Notes: generated by a model not told the origin, from the sequence alone. A DNA stretch of 36,775 bases from Azospirillum sp. TSO22-1 (GCF_003116015.1 NZ_LGQZ01000121.1:1-36775), one strand, 5' to 3'; positions 15,058 to 25,170 are shown, counted from the first letter of the stretch. Made by a program: numbers and translations.

Positions 15058-15879
15058 ATGTCCAATCTTACCGTGCGCCGGCCGGCGATCGACGTTGCGC
15101 AACTGGAGATGCCGCCGCAATGGCTCGGCGGGGAGGCTTTCCGCACCCAGCTGTTCAACGCGCTGTCCATGATGTTCCCGGTCGGCGAGCAGTACTTCAT
15201 CGACGCCGCGCGCGCCGGCCTGCCGCTGATCGACGACCCGGCCATTGCCGAGGACGTCCGCCGCTTCATCGGGCAGGAGGCGACGCACAGCGCGCTGCAC
15301 CGCACCTTCAACGCGCGGCTGGAGGCGCAGGGGCTGCGCAACCGGGTCGAGCCGATCATCGCCTGGCGCATCCGTATCAGCGAGCGCATCGGGCCGCTCA
15401 ACAAGCTGGCCGTCGCCATGGCGTACGAGCACTTCACCGCCACCTTCGGCGACGCCGTGCTGGGCGGCGCCGGCTGGCTGGACGGCGCGTCGGAGCCGAT
15501 GCGCGTGCTGTGGACGTGGCACGCGGTGGAGGAGAGCGAGCACCGCGCCGTTATTTTCGACGTCTACCGCGCGGCCGGCGGCGGCTACGGCCGGCGGGTG
15601 GCGTGGTTCCTCTACGTCACGCTGCTGTTCGCGCTCGACACCACGGTCCAGACGCTCAGCAACCTGCACCGCAGCGGCGCGTTGTTCCGCCGTGCGACGT
15701 GGCGGCAGGGCCTGCGTTTCCTGTTTGGCCGGCGCGGGTTGCTGGCGGAGAGCGTGTGGGCCTGGCTGGCCTATTTCCGCCCCGGCTTCTCGCCGTGGGA
15801 CCAGGCCGACACCGAGGCGCCGCGCGTCTGGCTGGAGCGCCACGCCGCGTGGTTCCGGGAGCGGCCGGCCGCCGGATAG
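15058..15879 (+). CDS. Predicted metal-dependent hydrolase (PF10118-type, diiron helical fold)
   Basis: A 273-residue protein of the 'predicted metal-dependent hydrolase' family, a ferritin-like helical bundle with a carboxylate/His metal site. Seen: FPVGEQYFIDAAR, FIGQEATHSALHRTFN (ExxH), MAYEHFTATFGD (ExxH), WTWHAVEESEHRAVIFDVY (HxxEExEH). These repeated E/H helices are typical of diiron enzymes acting on hydrophobic substrates. One hydrophobic helix, VAWFLYVTLLFALDTTV (about 182-198), suggests membrane association. The start ATG has an excellent GGAGG 5 bases upstream. Divergently transcribed from the TetR gene, its likely regulator. True reaction unknown. Confidence 0.85.
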   Translation: MSNLTVRRPAIDVAQLEMPPQWLGGEAFRTQLFNALSMMFPVGEQYFIDAARAGLPLIDDPAIAEDVRRFIGQEATHSALHRTFNARLEAQGLRNRVEPIIAWRIRISERIGPLNKLAVAMAYEHFTATFGDAVLGGAGWLDGASEPMRVLWTWHAVEESEHRAVIFDVYRAAGGGYGRRVAWFLYVTLLFALDTTVQTLSNLHRSGALFRRATWRQGLRFLFGRRGLLAESVWAWLAYFRPGFSPWDQADTEAPRVWLERHAAWFRERPAAG

Positions 15880-15884
15880 CCCGC

Positions 15885-15917
15885 GTGCCGCGCGCAACAG
15901 TCCGTTGCGCGCCGCAC
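15885..15917. terminator. Long hairpin after the hydrolase gene
   Basis: GTGCCGCGCGCAAC (15885-15898) pairs with GTTGCGCGCCGCAC (15904-15917) with one mismatch and a 5-base loop. No T run follows. It separates the inserted gene from ribE and could end its transcript or insulate the riboflavin operon. No FMN riboswitch consensus is seen before ribE. Confidence 0.55.
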
Positions 15918-15968
15918 GGTGCGGATGCTCCTTCCCCCCCGTGCAAAAGCTGGCTAGATTGCCGCGCT

Positions 15969-16556
15969 ATGTTCACGGGCATCATCACCGACGTCGGCCG
16001 AGTCCGCTCCATCGAGCGCAGCGGCGACACCCTCTTCACCATCGAGACCGTCTTCGACATGGAGACGGTGCCGATCGGCGCGTCCATCGCCAACAACGGC
16101 GTCTGCCTGACGGTCGTCGACAAGGGGCCGGGCTGGTTCGCCGTGCAGGCCTCGGGCGAGACCCTGTCGAAGACCACGCTGGGCGGCTGGGCCGAGGGAA
16201 CCCGCGTCAACCTGGAGCGTGCGCTCAAGATGGGCGACGAGCTGGGCGGGCACATCGTCTCCGGCCACGTCGATGGCGTGGCCAGGGTGGTGGACGTGCG
16301 GCCCGACGGCGAGTCGGTGCGCCTGACCTTCGAGGCGCCGGCCGATCTCGCCAAGTTCGTGGCGCCCAAGGGCTCGGTGGCGCTGGACGGCGTGTCGCTG
16401 ACGGTGAACGAGGTCGATGGGGCGCTCTTCGGCGTCAACGTCATCCCGCACACCCAGGTCGCCACCACCTTCGGGCAGTTGAAGCCGGGCGACGCCGTGA
16501 ACATGGAAATCGACATGCTGGCGCGCTACGTCGCCCGGCTGGTGGGGCAACCATGA
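15969..16556 (+). CDS. ribE: Riboflavin synthase alpha chain
   Basis: Dismutates two 6,7-dimethyl-8-ribityllumazine molecules to riboflavin. The 195-residue protein starts with the invariant MFTGII and has two tandem lumazine-binding barrels: residues 1-95 (ANNGVCLTVVD, FAVQASGETLSKTTLG) and 96-190 (GGHIVSGHVDGVA, VALDGVSLTVNEVDG, VNVIPHTQVATTFG). Its stop overlaps the ribB start (ATGA at 16553-16556), implying translational coupling. First gene of ribE-ribB-ribH-nusB-thiL after the interrupted ribD. Weak ribosome-binding site. Confidence 0.97.
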   Translation: MFTGIITDVGRVRSIERSGDTLFTIETVFDMETVPIGASIANNGVCLTVVDKGPGWFAVQASGETLSKTTLGGWAEGTRVNLERALKMGDELGGHIVSGHVDGVARVVDVRPDGESVRLTFEAPADLAKFVAPKGSVALDGVSLTVNEVDGALFGVNVIPHTQVATTFGQLKPGDAVNMEIDMLARYVARLVGQP

Positions 16557-17686
16557 CCTCCGAATACCATTCCTATCTGTCGCCGACCGAGGAGATCCTC
16601 GAGGAGGCGCGCCAGGGCCGCATGTTCATCCTCGTCGACGACGAGGACCGCGAGAACGAAGGCGACCTCGTCATCCCGGCGCAGTGCGCGACGCCCGAGG
16701 CCATCAACTTCATGGCCAAGCACGGCCGCGGCCTGATCTGCCTCGCCATGGACAAGGACCGCATCGAGCGGCTGCACCTGCCGCTGATGGCGCAGCAGAA
16801 CGGCACCCGCCACCAGACCGCCTTCACCGTCTCGATCGAGGCGCGCGAGGGGGTGACCACTGGCATCTCGGCGGCCGACCGCGCCCGCACCGTGCAGGTC
16901 GCCATCGACCCGAAGGCGGGATCGCAGGACATCACCACGCCGGGCCACGTGTTCCCGCTGCTGGCGCGCGACGGCGGCGTGCTGGTGCGCGCCGGGCACA
17001 CCGAGGCGGCGGTCGACCTCGCCCGCATGGTCGGGCAGATCCCGGCCGGCGTGATCTGCGAGATCATGAACGACGACGGCACCATGGCCCGCCTGCCGGA
17101 TCTGGTGAAGTTCGCGCAGTTCCACAACCTGAAGGTCGGCACCATCGCCGACCTCATCGCCTACCGCCGCCGCACCGAGACCATCGTCGAGCAGCGCCTC
17201 GCCGGCACGCTGGACAGCCGGTACGGCGGGCGCTTCCAGACGTACGTGTACGTCAACAAGGTGGCGTACGCCGAGCACGTGGCGCTGGTGCGCGGCGACA
17301 TCTCCGGCGACGAGCCGGTGCTGGTCCGCATGCACGCGCTGAACGTGCTGGAGGATGTGCTGGGCGACACCTCGGCCGGGCGCGACGGCGAGTTGCACGC
17401 CTCCATGGAGCTGATCGCCCGCGAGGGCCGCGGCGTCGTCGTGCTGCTGCGCGAGTCGCAGCCGGCCAACCTCTCGGCGGCGCTGAAGGCGCGCATGGAG
17501 GGCGTGGCGCCGGGCGGCGAGCTGCGCGACTACGGCGTCGGCGCGCAGATCCTGCTGGACCTCGGCGTGCGCAGCATGACGCTGCTGTCGAACCGCAAGA
17601 AGACCATCATCGGCCTGGAAGGCTATGGGCTCACCGTCGTCGGCCAGCGGCCGATCCCGGTGCCCGGGAATACGGACGGGGAGTAA
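16553..17686 (+). CDS. ribB: 3,4-dihydroxy-2-butanone-4-phosphate synthase with a degenerate GTP cyclohydrolase II domain
   Basis: Makes the four-carbon precursor of riboflavin from ribulose 5-phosphate. Residues 1-205 are an intact RibB domain (DDEDRENEGDLV at 29-40; TTGISAADRARTV; GHVFPLLARDGG; AGHTEAA at 147-153). Residues about 210-377 have the GTP cyclohydrolase II fold, ending RDYGVGAQILLDLGVRSMTLLSNRKK. But the zinc-cysteine segment reads VRMHALNVLEDVLGD and then AGRDG (258-279), where active enzymes have the CLTGD and RCDCG cysteines. The first step should therefore need a separate RibA elsewhere. Similar RibB-plus-dead-RibA fusions are known in rhizobia. ATGA overlap with ribE. Confidence 0.95.
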   Translation: MTSEYHSYLSPTEEILEEARQGRMFILVDDEDRENEGDLVIPAQCATPEAINFMAKHGRGLICLAMDKDRIERLHLPLMAQQNGTRHQTAFTVSIEAREGVTTGISAADRARTVQVAIDPKAGSQDITTPGHVFPLLARDGGVLVRAGHTEAAVDLARMVGQIPAGVICEIMNDDGTMARLPDLVKFAQFHNLKVGTIADLIAYRRRTETIVEQRLAGTLDSRYGGRFQTYVYVNKVAYAEHVALVRGDISGDEPVLVRMHALNVLEDVLGDTSAGRDGELHASMELIAREGRGVVVLLRESQPANLSAALKARMEGVAPGGELRDYGVGAQILLDLGVRSMTLLSNRKKTIIGLEGYGLTVVGQRPIPVPGNTDGE

Positions 17687-17692
17687 GGGACG

Positions 17693-18157
17693 ATGCCGGA
17701 CACGCCGCACATCATGGTCATCGAGGCGCGGTTCTACGAGGACCTCGCCGACGAGCTGGCGAAGGGCGCCATCGCCGAGATCGAGAAGGCCGGCGCCACC
17801 TACCAGCGCTTCGCCGTGCCCGGTTGCCTGGAGATCCCGGCCGCCATCAAGTACGCCGTGCGCTCCATGGACTTCTACTCGGCCCGCAAGCGCTTCGACG
17901 GCTACGTCGGGCTCGGCGTGGTGATCCGCGGCGAGACCACGCATTATGATATCGTCTGCAACGAGAGCGCCCGCGGCCTGCAGGAGCTGGCGCTGCAGTA
18001 CACGCTGGCCGTCGGCAACGGCATCCTGACCGTGGAGAACCGCGAGCAGGCCTGGGCCCGCGCCGGCACCGGCAACAAGAACAAGGGCGGCTTCGCGGCG
18101 CGGGCCTGCCTTGACATGATCGAACTGAAGCGCCACTTCCGCCTCTTCCCGCGCTGA
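17693..18157 (+). CDS. ribH: 6,7-dimethyl-8-ribityllumazine synthase
   Basis: Condenses the RibB and RibD products to lumazine, the substrate of RibE. The 154-residue protein has RFYEDLADELAKGAI, VPGCLEIPAAIKYA (54-67), LGVVIRGETTHYDIVCNESARGL with the catalytic His in the THYD segment, ILTVENREQAWARAG and KGGFAARACLDMI. Normal family length. It is six bases after ribB and shares its operon. The nusB start lies 33 bp downstream. Confidence 0.97.
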   Translation: MPDTPHIMVIEARFYEDLADELAKGAIAEIEKAGATYQRFAVPGCLEIPAAIKYAVRSMDFYSARKRFDGYVGLGVVIRGETTHYDIVCNESARGLQELALQYTLAVGNGILTVENREQAWARAGTGNKNKGGFAARACLDMIELKRHFRLFPR

Positions 18158-18190
18158 CCCCTCACACCTGAAAAGATCCAGTTGAGCACC

Positions 18191-18733
18191 ATGAGCAACC
18201 ACGAGGCGCCGTCGCGCGCGAAACCGAAGCGTGGCCCCCGCAAGTCCGGCGGCGGTTCGGCCAAGGCCCGGCGCAAGGCGGCGCGGCTGGCGGCCGTGCA
18301 GGCGCTCTATCAGGTCGATCAGACCGGCATCGGCGTCGAGCCGGTGATCGGCGAGTTCGTCAAGCACCGCTTCGGCGAGGAGGTGGACGGCGCGCAGTTC
18401 GTCGCCGCCGACCCGCAGCTGTTCGCCGACATCGTGCGCGGCGCCAGCCACCGCCAGGGCGAGGTGGACGGCCTGCTGTCGTCCGCGCTGGACCCGAAGT
18501 TCCCGCTGGAGCGGCTGGAGATGCTGCTGCGCGCCATCTTGCGCGCCGGCGCGTACGAGGTGTTCGCGCACACCGACACCCACCCGCGCATCCTGATCAG
18601 CGAGTACGTGGACGTGGCGCACGCCTTCTTCGCCGGGCGCGAGCCGGGCATGGTGAACGGCGTGCTCGACACTGTCGCCCGCAAGGTCCGCGCCGAGGAA
18701 CTGGCCCAGCCGGCGCCGGGGCGCGAGGACTGA
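18191..18733 (+). CDS. nusB: Transcription antitermination factor NusB
   Basis: Binds rRNA boxA with NusE (S10) for antitermination. The 180-residue protein has a basic disordered N-terminus (about 1-35, SRAKPKRGPRKSGGG) and a helical NusB core (ARLAAVQALYQVDQTG, PLERLEMLLRAILRAGAYEVF, ILISEYVDVAHAFF, MVNGVLDTVARKVR). The position after ribH and before thiL is classic for proteobacteria. A TTG at 18182 would add three residues and has a slightly better placed GAAAAG; ATG at 18191 is kept as the simpler choice. Confidence 0.95.
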   Translation: MSNHEAPSRAKPKRGPRKSGGGSAKARRKAARLAAVQALYQVDQTGIGVEPVIGEFVKHRFGEEVDGAQFVAADPQLFADIVRGASHRQGEVDGLLSSALDPKFPLERLEMLLRAILRAGAYEVFAHTDTHPRILISEYVDVAHAFFAGREPGMVNGVLDTVARKVRAEELAQPAPGRED

Positions 18734-18774
18734 CACCCTCCTTTCCCATGGGGGGAGGGGCCAAGAGTGATGAC

Positions 18775-19743
18775 ATGACCAACCCCCTTGGCGAGTTCGG
18801 CCGCATCGACCGCTTCTTCAAGCCGCTGGCCGCCGGCTTCGCCGGGGCGCGCGGGTTGGCGGACGACGCCGCCGTGTTCGGCGTGCCCGAGGGGCAGGAA
18901 CTGGTCGTCACCGTCGACGCCATGGTGGCCGGCATCCACTTCCTGCCCGACGACCCGCCGGGCGACATCGCCGCCAAGCTGCTGCGCGTCAACCTTTCCG
19001 ACCTCGCCGCCATGGGGGCGGAGCCGTACGCCTACACGCTGGTCACGTCGTTGCCGCGCACCCTGGGCGAGGACTGGCTGGCCGCCTTCGCCGCCGGCCT
19101 TGGCGAGGACCAGAAGCGTTTCGGCATCCAGCTGGCGGGCGGCGACTCGGTGTCGACCGCCGGGCCGATCACCCTGTCGGTGACCGCCTTCGGGCTGGTG
19201 CCGCGCGGGCAGGCGCTGCCGCGCCGGTCGGAGCGGGTGGGCGACCCGGTGTTCGTCACCGGCACCATCGGCGACGCGGCGCTCGGCCTGCAGGTGGTGC
19301 TGGGACGGCTGGACGGTGCCGGGCTGGAGCCCCAGGTGGCGCGGCTGCGCCGACCGGACCCGCGGGTGACGGTGGGCCCTGGGCTGCGCGGGCTGGCGGT
19401 GTCGTGCATCGACGTGTCGGACGGGCTGGTCGCCGACCTCGGCCACCTCGCCGAGGAATCGGGCTGCGCCGCGCTGCTGCACGCCGCGTCGGTGCCGGTG
19501 CCGGCGGCGGTCGGCGGCGATCCGGACCGGCTGGCGCTGGCGCTGACCGGCGGCGACGACTACGAGCTGCTGTTCACCGCGCCCGAAGCGGCGCGCGGCG
19601 CCCTGACCGCCCTGTCCGCCGAGACCGGAGTCGCCATCACCGAGATCGGCCGCACCGCCCCCGGCCCGGCCGGGCGGGTGGAGGTGCTGGACGCGCGAGG
19701 GGCGCCGCTGCCGCTGGCGCGGCGCGGCTGGGATCATTTCTGA
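18775..19743 (+). CDS. thiL: Thiamine-monophosphate kinase
   Basis: Phosphorylates thiamine monophosphate to thiamine diphosphate with ATP. The 322-residue protein of the AIR synthase/PurM fold shows GEFGRIDRFF (6-15), LADDAAVF with Asp30/Asp31, VVTVDAMVAGIHF with Asp48, LSDLAAMGAEP, QLAGGDSVSTAG, CIDVSDGLVADL and LTGGDDYELLFT. ATG at 18775 fits the family N-terminus better than an upstream ATG at 18748. Last gene of the riboflavin/nusB operon; 61 bp to the FliL-like gene. Confidence 0.96.
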   Translation: MTNPLGEFGRIDRFFKPLAAGFAGARGLADDAAVFGVPEGQELVVTVDAMVAGIHFLPDDPPGDIAAKLLRVNLSDLAAMGAEPYAYTLVTSLPRTLGEDWLAAFAAGLGEDQKRFGIQLAGGDSVSTAGPITLSVTAFGLVPRGQALPRRSERVGDPVFVTGTIGDAALGLQVVLGRLDGAGLEPQVARLRRPDPRVTVGPGLRGLAVSCIDVSDGLVADLGHLAEESGCAALLHAASVPVPAAVGGDPDRLALALTGGDDYELLFTAPEAARGALTALSAETGVAITEIGRTAPGPAGRVEVLDARGAPLPLARRGWDHF

Positions 19744-19804
19744 TTTAACCCCCCATAAAGCATCCGCCGCCTAGGGTTTCCGTCGCATCACGACGGACCG
19801 TCCC

Positions 19805-20263
19805 ATGAAAGCGATCATCCTGCTACTGTTCGGCCTGGCGCTGCTGGGCGGTGCGGCGTTCGGCGGCTGGACGCTGTACAACAAGTTCATGACCCCTCCC
19901 ACCGCGGAGGAACTGGCGAAGAAGGAGGCGGAGAAGCCGCCGCCGCCGGTCGCCTACGTGCGCATGAACCCGATCGTCGTGCCGGTGCTCGGCAAGGAGA
20001 AGGTCGAGCAGTTCGTCACCATCGTCGCCACCGTCGAGGTGGACGCCGTCAAACAGCCGCAGGCCGCGGCCAACCTGCCGCGCCTGGTCGACGCCTTCAT
20101 CGCCACCATGTACGCCGGAGTCGATGACAAGTCGCTGATGAGCGGCCCGCTGGTCAACATCCCCGCCGTCAAGGAAAAGCTGACCGCCGCCGCCGCCAAG
20201 GTGCTCGGCCCCGGCGTGGTGCAGGGCGTGCTGGTCCAGGTGGTGACCCAGCGGAATCTCTGA
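19805..20263 (+). CDS. FliL-like membrane-anchored protein (paralogue C)
   Basis: A 152-residue protein with one N-terminal transmembrane segment (IILLLFGLALLGGAAFGGWTL, about 4-24) left uncleaved, a charged linker EELAKKEAEKPPPP, then a periplasmic domain: RMNPIVVPVLGKEKVEQFVTIVATVEV, NLPRLVDAFIATMYAG, AVKEKLTAAAAKVLGPGVVQGVLVQ. Topology and domain order match the flagellar basal-body protein FliL. It is homologous to the two exported proteins at 7556-8380, which lack the anchor. No flagellar operon is nearby; it follows thiL by 61 bp and precedes hppA by about 300 bp. Role in motility is possible but unproven. Confidence 0.82.
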   Translation: MKAIILLLFGLALLGGAAFGGWTLYNKFMTPPTAEELAKKEAEKPPPPVAYVRMNPIVVPVLGKEKVEQFVTIVATVEVDAVKQPQAAANLPRLVDAFIATMYAGVDDKSLMSGPLVNIPAVKEKLTAAAAKVLGPGVVQGVLVQVVTQRNL

Positions 20264-20558
20264 TTCCGCGGCGCGGCACCGCGCTGCGGCCGTTCGCGTG
20301 CGTAAAAGGACACTCGTCCTTTCGCAGGTGCGAATATGACTTTCGACAAGTGACCTTTGTTTGGAAGCGCTCCAAAGACCGCAATGGTGCGAGTCTGAAG
20401 TATCGACCTGCCAATTCGTCGCGCTTCCTTGAGCGTGGCGGCTGTTGCATTGCGGTCCCCGCTTGGGCATCCTTTCCGGCGAAAAAATCGGCTCGCTTTG
20501 CGCCGCGGCTTTTGTTGCGGTGCGAAGGCGAGCCAGTGACAATTTTCTGGGGGAACGG
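20264..20558. promoter_or_regulatory. Leader region of hppA with two dyads
   Basis: This 295-bp region shows no gene. It holds a 7-bp stem AAAGGAC-ACTC-GTCCTTT (20305-20322), which could end the FliL-like transcript, and the dyad TTTGGA-AGCGC-TCCAAA (20360-20376), whose central GCGC resembles LacI-family operators. Core promoter elements of hppA are not clear. Confidence 0.45.
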
Positions 20559-22673
<2,115 letters not shown>

Positions 22674-22697
22674 TCAAGACGACCACGAACGACTTGC

Positions 22698-22730
22698 GGC
22701 CCCGGGACGGAAACGTCCCGGGGCCTTTTT
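22698..22730 (+). terminator. Intrinsic terminator of hppA
   Basis: GGCCCCGGGACG (22698-22709), GAAA tetraloop, CGTCCCGGGGCC (22714-22725), then TTTTT: a textbook rho-independent terminator 24 bp after the hppA stop. Confidence 0.95.
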
Positions 22731-22863
22731 CGTGCATTGCCTGTTATGCGCGAGTTGGTCGGCTTACTTCGCGAATTGAGCGATTGCCAAAGCCCGGTTG
22801 GGTTGTGCACAGTACCGGCCGGAACGGAGCCCCGTTTTTGCGATGCAGCTTCAGGAGAGGGAC

Positions 22864-23205
22864 ATGGCGACGACGACCAATTCGATCTATGTGCGCGCCA
22901 CGGGCGAAGGCAAGCCCGACGACGTGGTGTTGGTGACCCGGACCGAGGACGGCGAGCAGAGCAGCAGCACCACCAAGACGCTGGGCGTCGTGCTGGAACA
23001 GCAGCCGGGCGTCTTCTCGGCGATGCTGAGCGGCGTCACGATCGAGGGCTGCGACAGCATCAAGGCGACGTCGGTGGCGGACGTGGCCACCAAGCTGAAC
23101 GAGGCGTTCTGCGCCGGCCAGGTGCAGTACGCCGGCGCCACGCTCGCCGCCCCGCCGAGCGTTCCCGACGCCGCCCTGCCCGAACAGCCCCCGGCGCAGG
23201 CCTGA
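22864..23205 (+). CDS. Hypothetical protein
   Basis: A 113-residue protein not recognised. It begins MATTTNSIYVRATGEGKPDD, has alternating beta-type segments (VVLVTRTEDGEQSS, LGVVLEQQPGVFSAMLSGVTIEG, SIKATSVADVATKLNEAF) and a Pro/Ala-rich tail from about residue 92. No signal peptide or membrane segment. AGGAGAGG stands 3-4 bases before the ATG, a strong ribosome-binding site. Flanked by the hppA terminator upstream and a bidirectional terminator downstream, so it is a single-gene unit. Confidence 0.75.
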   Translation: MATTTNSIYVRATGEGKPDDVVLVTRTEDGEQSSSTTKTLGVVLEQQPGVFSAMLSGVTIEGCDSIKATSVADVATKLNEAFCAGQVQYAGATLAAPPSVPDAALPEQPPAQA

Positions 23206-23244
23206 CGGCGCGCCAACCGGGCCGGGTTCGGGCCGGGCAACAAA

Positions 23245-23272
23245 AAAGGCCGGCGCCCCGCGCCGGCCTTTC
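23245..23272. terminator. Bidirectional intrinsic terminator
   Basis: AAAGGCCGGCG (23245-23255) and CGCCGGCCTTT (23261-23271), with an A run on the left, between two convergent genes. Confidence 0.85.
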
Positions 23273-23298
23273 GTCGTCTCCGGGGACTGGAGCCGGGC

Positions 23299-23766
23299 TC
23301 AGCTGCCCGGACCCTTGCCCTTGCTGTCCTTGGCGGAGAAGCGGCCGAAGTTGCCGATCATCTGCTCCAGGAAGCCCATCTCGCGGCCGTGCGTCGGGGT
23401 GGTGCGCTCCACCATCTCGATGTCCAGGCCCTGGTTGTGGTCGAGCGTCTTCAGGTCGCTGACCACGCCGGCGTCGTTGAAGTGCACGACCACGACGCGG
23501 CGCTCCATCACGTCGGGCTTGAAGAAGGCGGTCTTCTCGGTCTTCTGCCCGATGTAGTACCAGACCTTCTGGTCGAAGGTGCCGACCGAGGTCGGCGTGC
23601 CCAGCAGGTTGGCCACCTCGTCGCGGGTGGTGGTGCCGGTCCTGATCTGGGCGACCGCCTCGGGATCGGTCAGGTTGCCGCGCGTCGCCACGGTGGGCGC
23701 GCAGGCGGTGGCGACCAGGCCCAGCAGGGCGACGGCGAAAACGCGGGAAGGAGTCGATCTGGTCAT
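23299..23766 (-). CDS. bamE: Outer membrane assembly lipoprotein BamE (SmpA/OmlA)
   Basis: Lipoprotein subunit of the BAM complex that inserts beta-barrel proteins into the outer membrane. The 155-residue precursor has a lipobox ending LVATAC, with lipidated Cys22. The BamE core follows: AQIRTGTTTRDEVANLLGTPTS, then VWYYIGQKTEK and VVVVHFNDAGVVSDLKTLD. The C-terminal extension (MGFLEQMIGNFGRFSAKDSKGKGPGS) is long, as is common in alphaproteobacteria. Divergent from the bc1-complex chaperone gene (136 bp apart); the pairing of these two genes is conserved in the class. Confidence 0.94.
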   Translation of the reverse strand: MTRSTPSRVFAVALLGLVATACAPTVATRGNLTDPEAVAQIRTGTTTRDEVANLLGTPTSVGTFDQKVWYYIGQKTEKTAFFKPDVMERRVVVVHFNDAGVVSDLKTLDHNQGLDIEMVERTTPTHGREMGFLEQMIGNFGRFSAKDSKGKGPGS

Positions 23767-23902
23767 GGCGCTCGGCTAGGATGAGACATCCAGGGGGCGG
23801 CCGTACGCTCGGCGAGCGGAGCCCTAACCCCAAAACGCCTGGACAATCGCACCGGGCGGTTGGCCCTGTCAACGACTCCGCCCATATGGGAGACCGGAAC
23901 GC

Positions 23903-24460
23903 GTGTTTGACCGCCTTTTCGGGCGCCTGTTCGGCCGTTCGCAGGACGCGCAGGCGGCTGCCGACCTCTACGCCCGCATCGTCGCCCAGGCGCGCCGGCC
24001 GGAGTTTTATGGCGTGCTCGGCGTGCCCGACACGCTGGACGGCCGCTTCGACATGGTGGCGCTGCACCTGTTCCTGGTCATGCACCGGCTGAAGGGGCAG
24101 GGGGCGGCGGCGGACGCCCGCTCGCGCCGGCTGTTCGAGGTGGTCACCAACGACTTCGAGCGCACGCTGCGCGAGATGGGCGTCGGCGACCAGGGAATCG
24201 CCCGGCGCGTCACCGCCATGGTCGGCGGCGCGCGCGGCCGGCTGACCGCCTACGACGCCGCCATCGCCCAGGACGACCCGGCCCTGGAGGTGGCGCTCGA
24301 CAACAACGTCTACGGCACGGTGCCGGAGCCCGACCCGCGCGCCATCACGGCGCTGGCCGGCTACGTCCGGCGCTCGGTGGCGGAACTGGCGGCGCAGCCG
24401 CTGGACTCGCTGCTGTCCGGTGCGTTCCACTGGGCCGAGCCGCCCGCGCAAAAGGATTAA
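23903..24460 (+). CDS. Ubiquinol-cytochrome c chaperone (CBP3/UQCC1-like)
   Basis: Assembly factor for the cytochrome bc1 complex, of the same family as yeast Cbp3 and human UQCC1. The 185-residue helical protein has YGVLGVPDTLDGRFDMVALHLFLVMHRLK, FEVVTNDFERTLREMGVGDQGIARRV and YVRRSVAELAAQP. Found in alphaproteobacteria and mitochondria, so it supports the taxonomic placement. Start is GTG at 23903, with GGGAGACCGG upstream. yceD follows 52 bp later and may be co-transcribed. Confidence 0.93.
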   Translation: MFDRLFGRLFGRSQDAQAAADLYARIVAQARRPEFYGVLGVPDTLDGRFDMVALHLFLVMHRLKGQGAAADARSRRLFEVVTNDFERTLREMGVGDQGIARRVTAMVGGARGRLTAYDAAIAQDDPALEVALDNNVYGTVPEPDPRAITALAGYVRRSVAELAAQPLDSLLSGAFHWAEPPAQKD

Positions 24461-24512
24461 CGGCGAACACCCGGCTGGCCGGGCTGTTGCCGAAGAACGA
24501 GGAAGAACGAGC

Positions 24513-25076
24513 ATGCAGCATCAGGTGCCGCCCCCCGAATTCTCGCGCACGGTGAAGGCCGATGCCGTGCAGCGCGGCGAGGTGGTCGAGGTGATCGAGG
24601 CGGACGCCGCCGAGCGCGCGGCGCTGGCCGAACGATTCGAGCTGGAGGCGATCGACCGTCTCAAGGCGACGGTGCGCCTGAAGCGCGCCAGCGGCGGCGA
24701 GATGATCCGCGTCACCGGCGAACTGGAGGCCGACGTGGTGCAGACCTGCGTCGTGACGCTGGAGTCGGTGCGCAACACCGTGAAGGACGGTTTCGAGTCC
24801 CTGTTCGCCCCGCCGGAACTGGTCCCGGAGGCGGACGAGGAGATGGAGTTCGACGCCAGCATGGCCGACGAGGACATCATCGAGCCCATCGTCAACGGGC
24901 GCATCGACATCGGCGAGCTGACGGCGCAGCATCTGTCGCTGGCGCTCGACCCCTATCCGCGCGCGCCCGGCGTCGAGCTGCCGGCGGTGGCCTTCGACGA
25001 CGAGGAGGACGAGGTGGAGGAGGAGCGGCCGAACCCGTTCGCCGCGCTGTCCAAGCTGAAGCGCCCGCCGCAATAG
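24513..25076 (+). CDS. yceD: YceD family protein (DUF177)
   Basis: A 187-residue protein of the YceD/DUF177 family, involved in 23S rRNA accumulation in plants and bacteria and nearly always encoded just before rpmF. It shows VTGELEADVVQTCVVTLESVRNTV, where related proteins may carry a metal-binding Cys cluster; here only one Cys is left in that segment. It also has an acidic C-terminal tail (DDEEDEVEEERPNPFAALSKLK). ATG at 24513 follows GAGGAAGAACGAG. A terminator-like hairpin lies between this gene and rpmF, possibly an attenuator. Confidence 0.92.
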   Translation: MQHQVPPPEFSRTVKADAVQRGEVVEVIEADAAERAALAERFELEAIDRLKATVRLKRASGGEMIRVTGELEADVVQTCVVTLESVRNTVKDGFESLFAPPELVPEADEEMEFDASMADEDIIEPIVNGRIDIGELTAQHLSLALDPYPRAPGVELPAVAFDDEEDEVEEERPNPFAALSKLKRPPQ

Positions 25077-25170
25077 GGCCGCCGCGCGGCGGGATGCAGC
25101 CGCGTGGTGAAAGAGATGGTTCGGGCTTGCCCTTGGCGCGGGTTTGCCGTATTGAATGCGGCTCGCGCCG

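Noticed and set aside
15880..15968. FMN riboswitch before ribE
   Set aside because: The conserved FMN-aptamer segments are not present; only a simple hairpin is seen.
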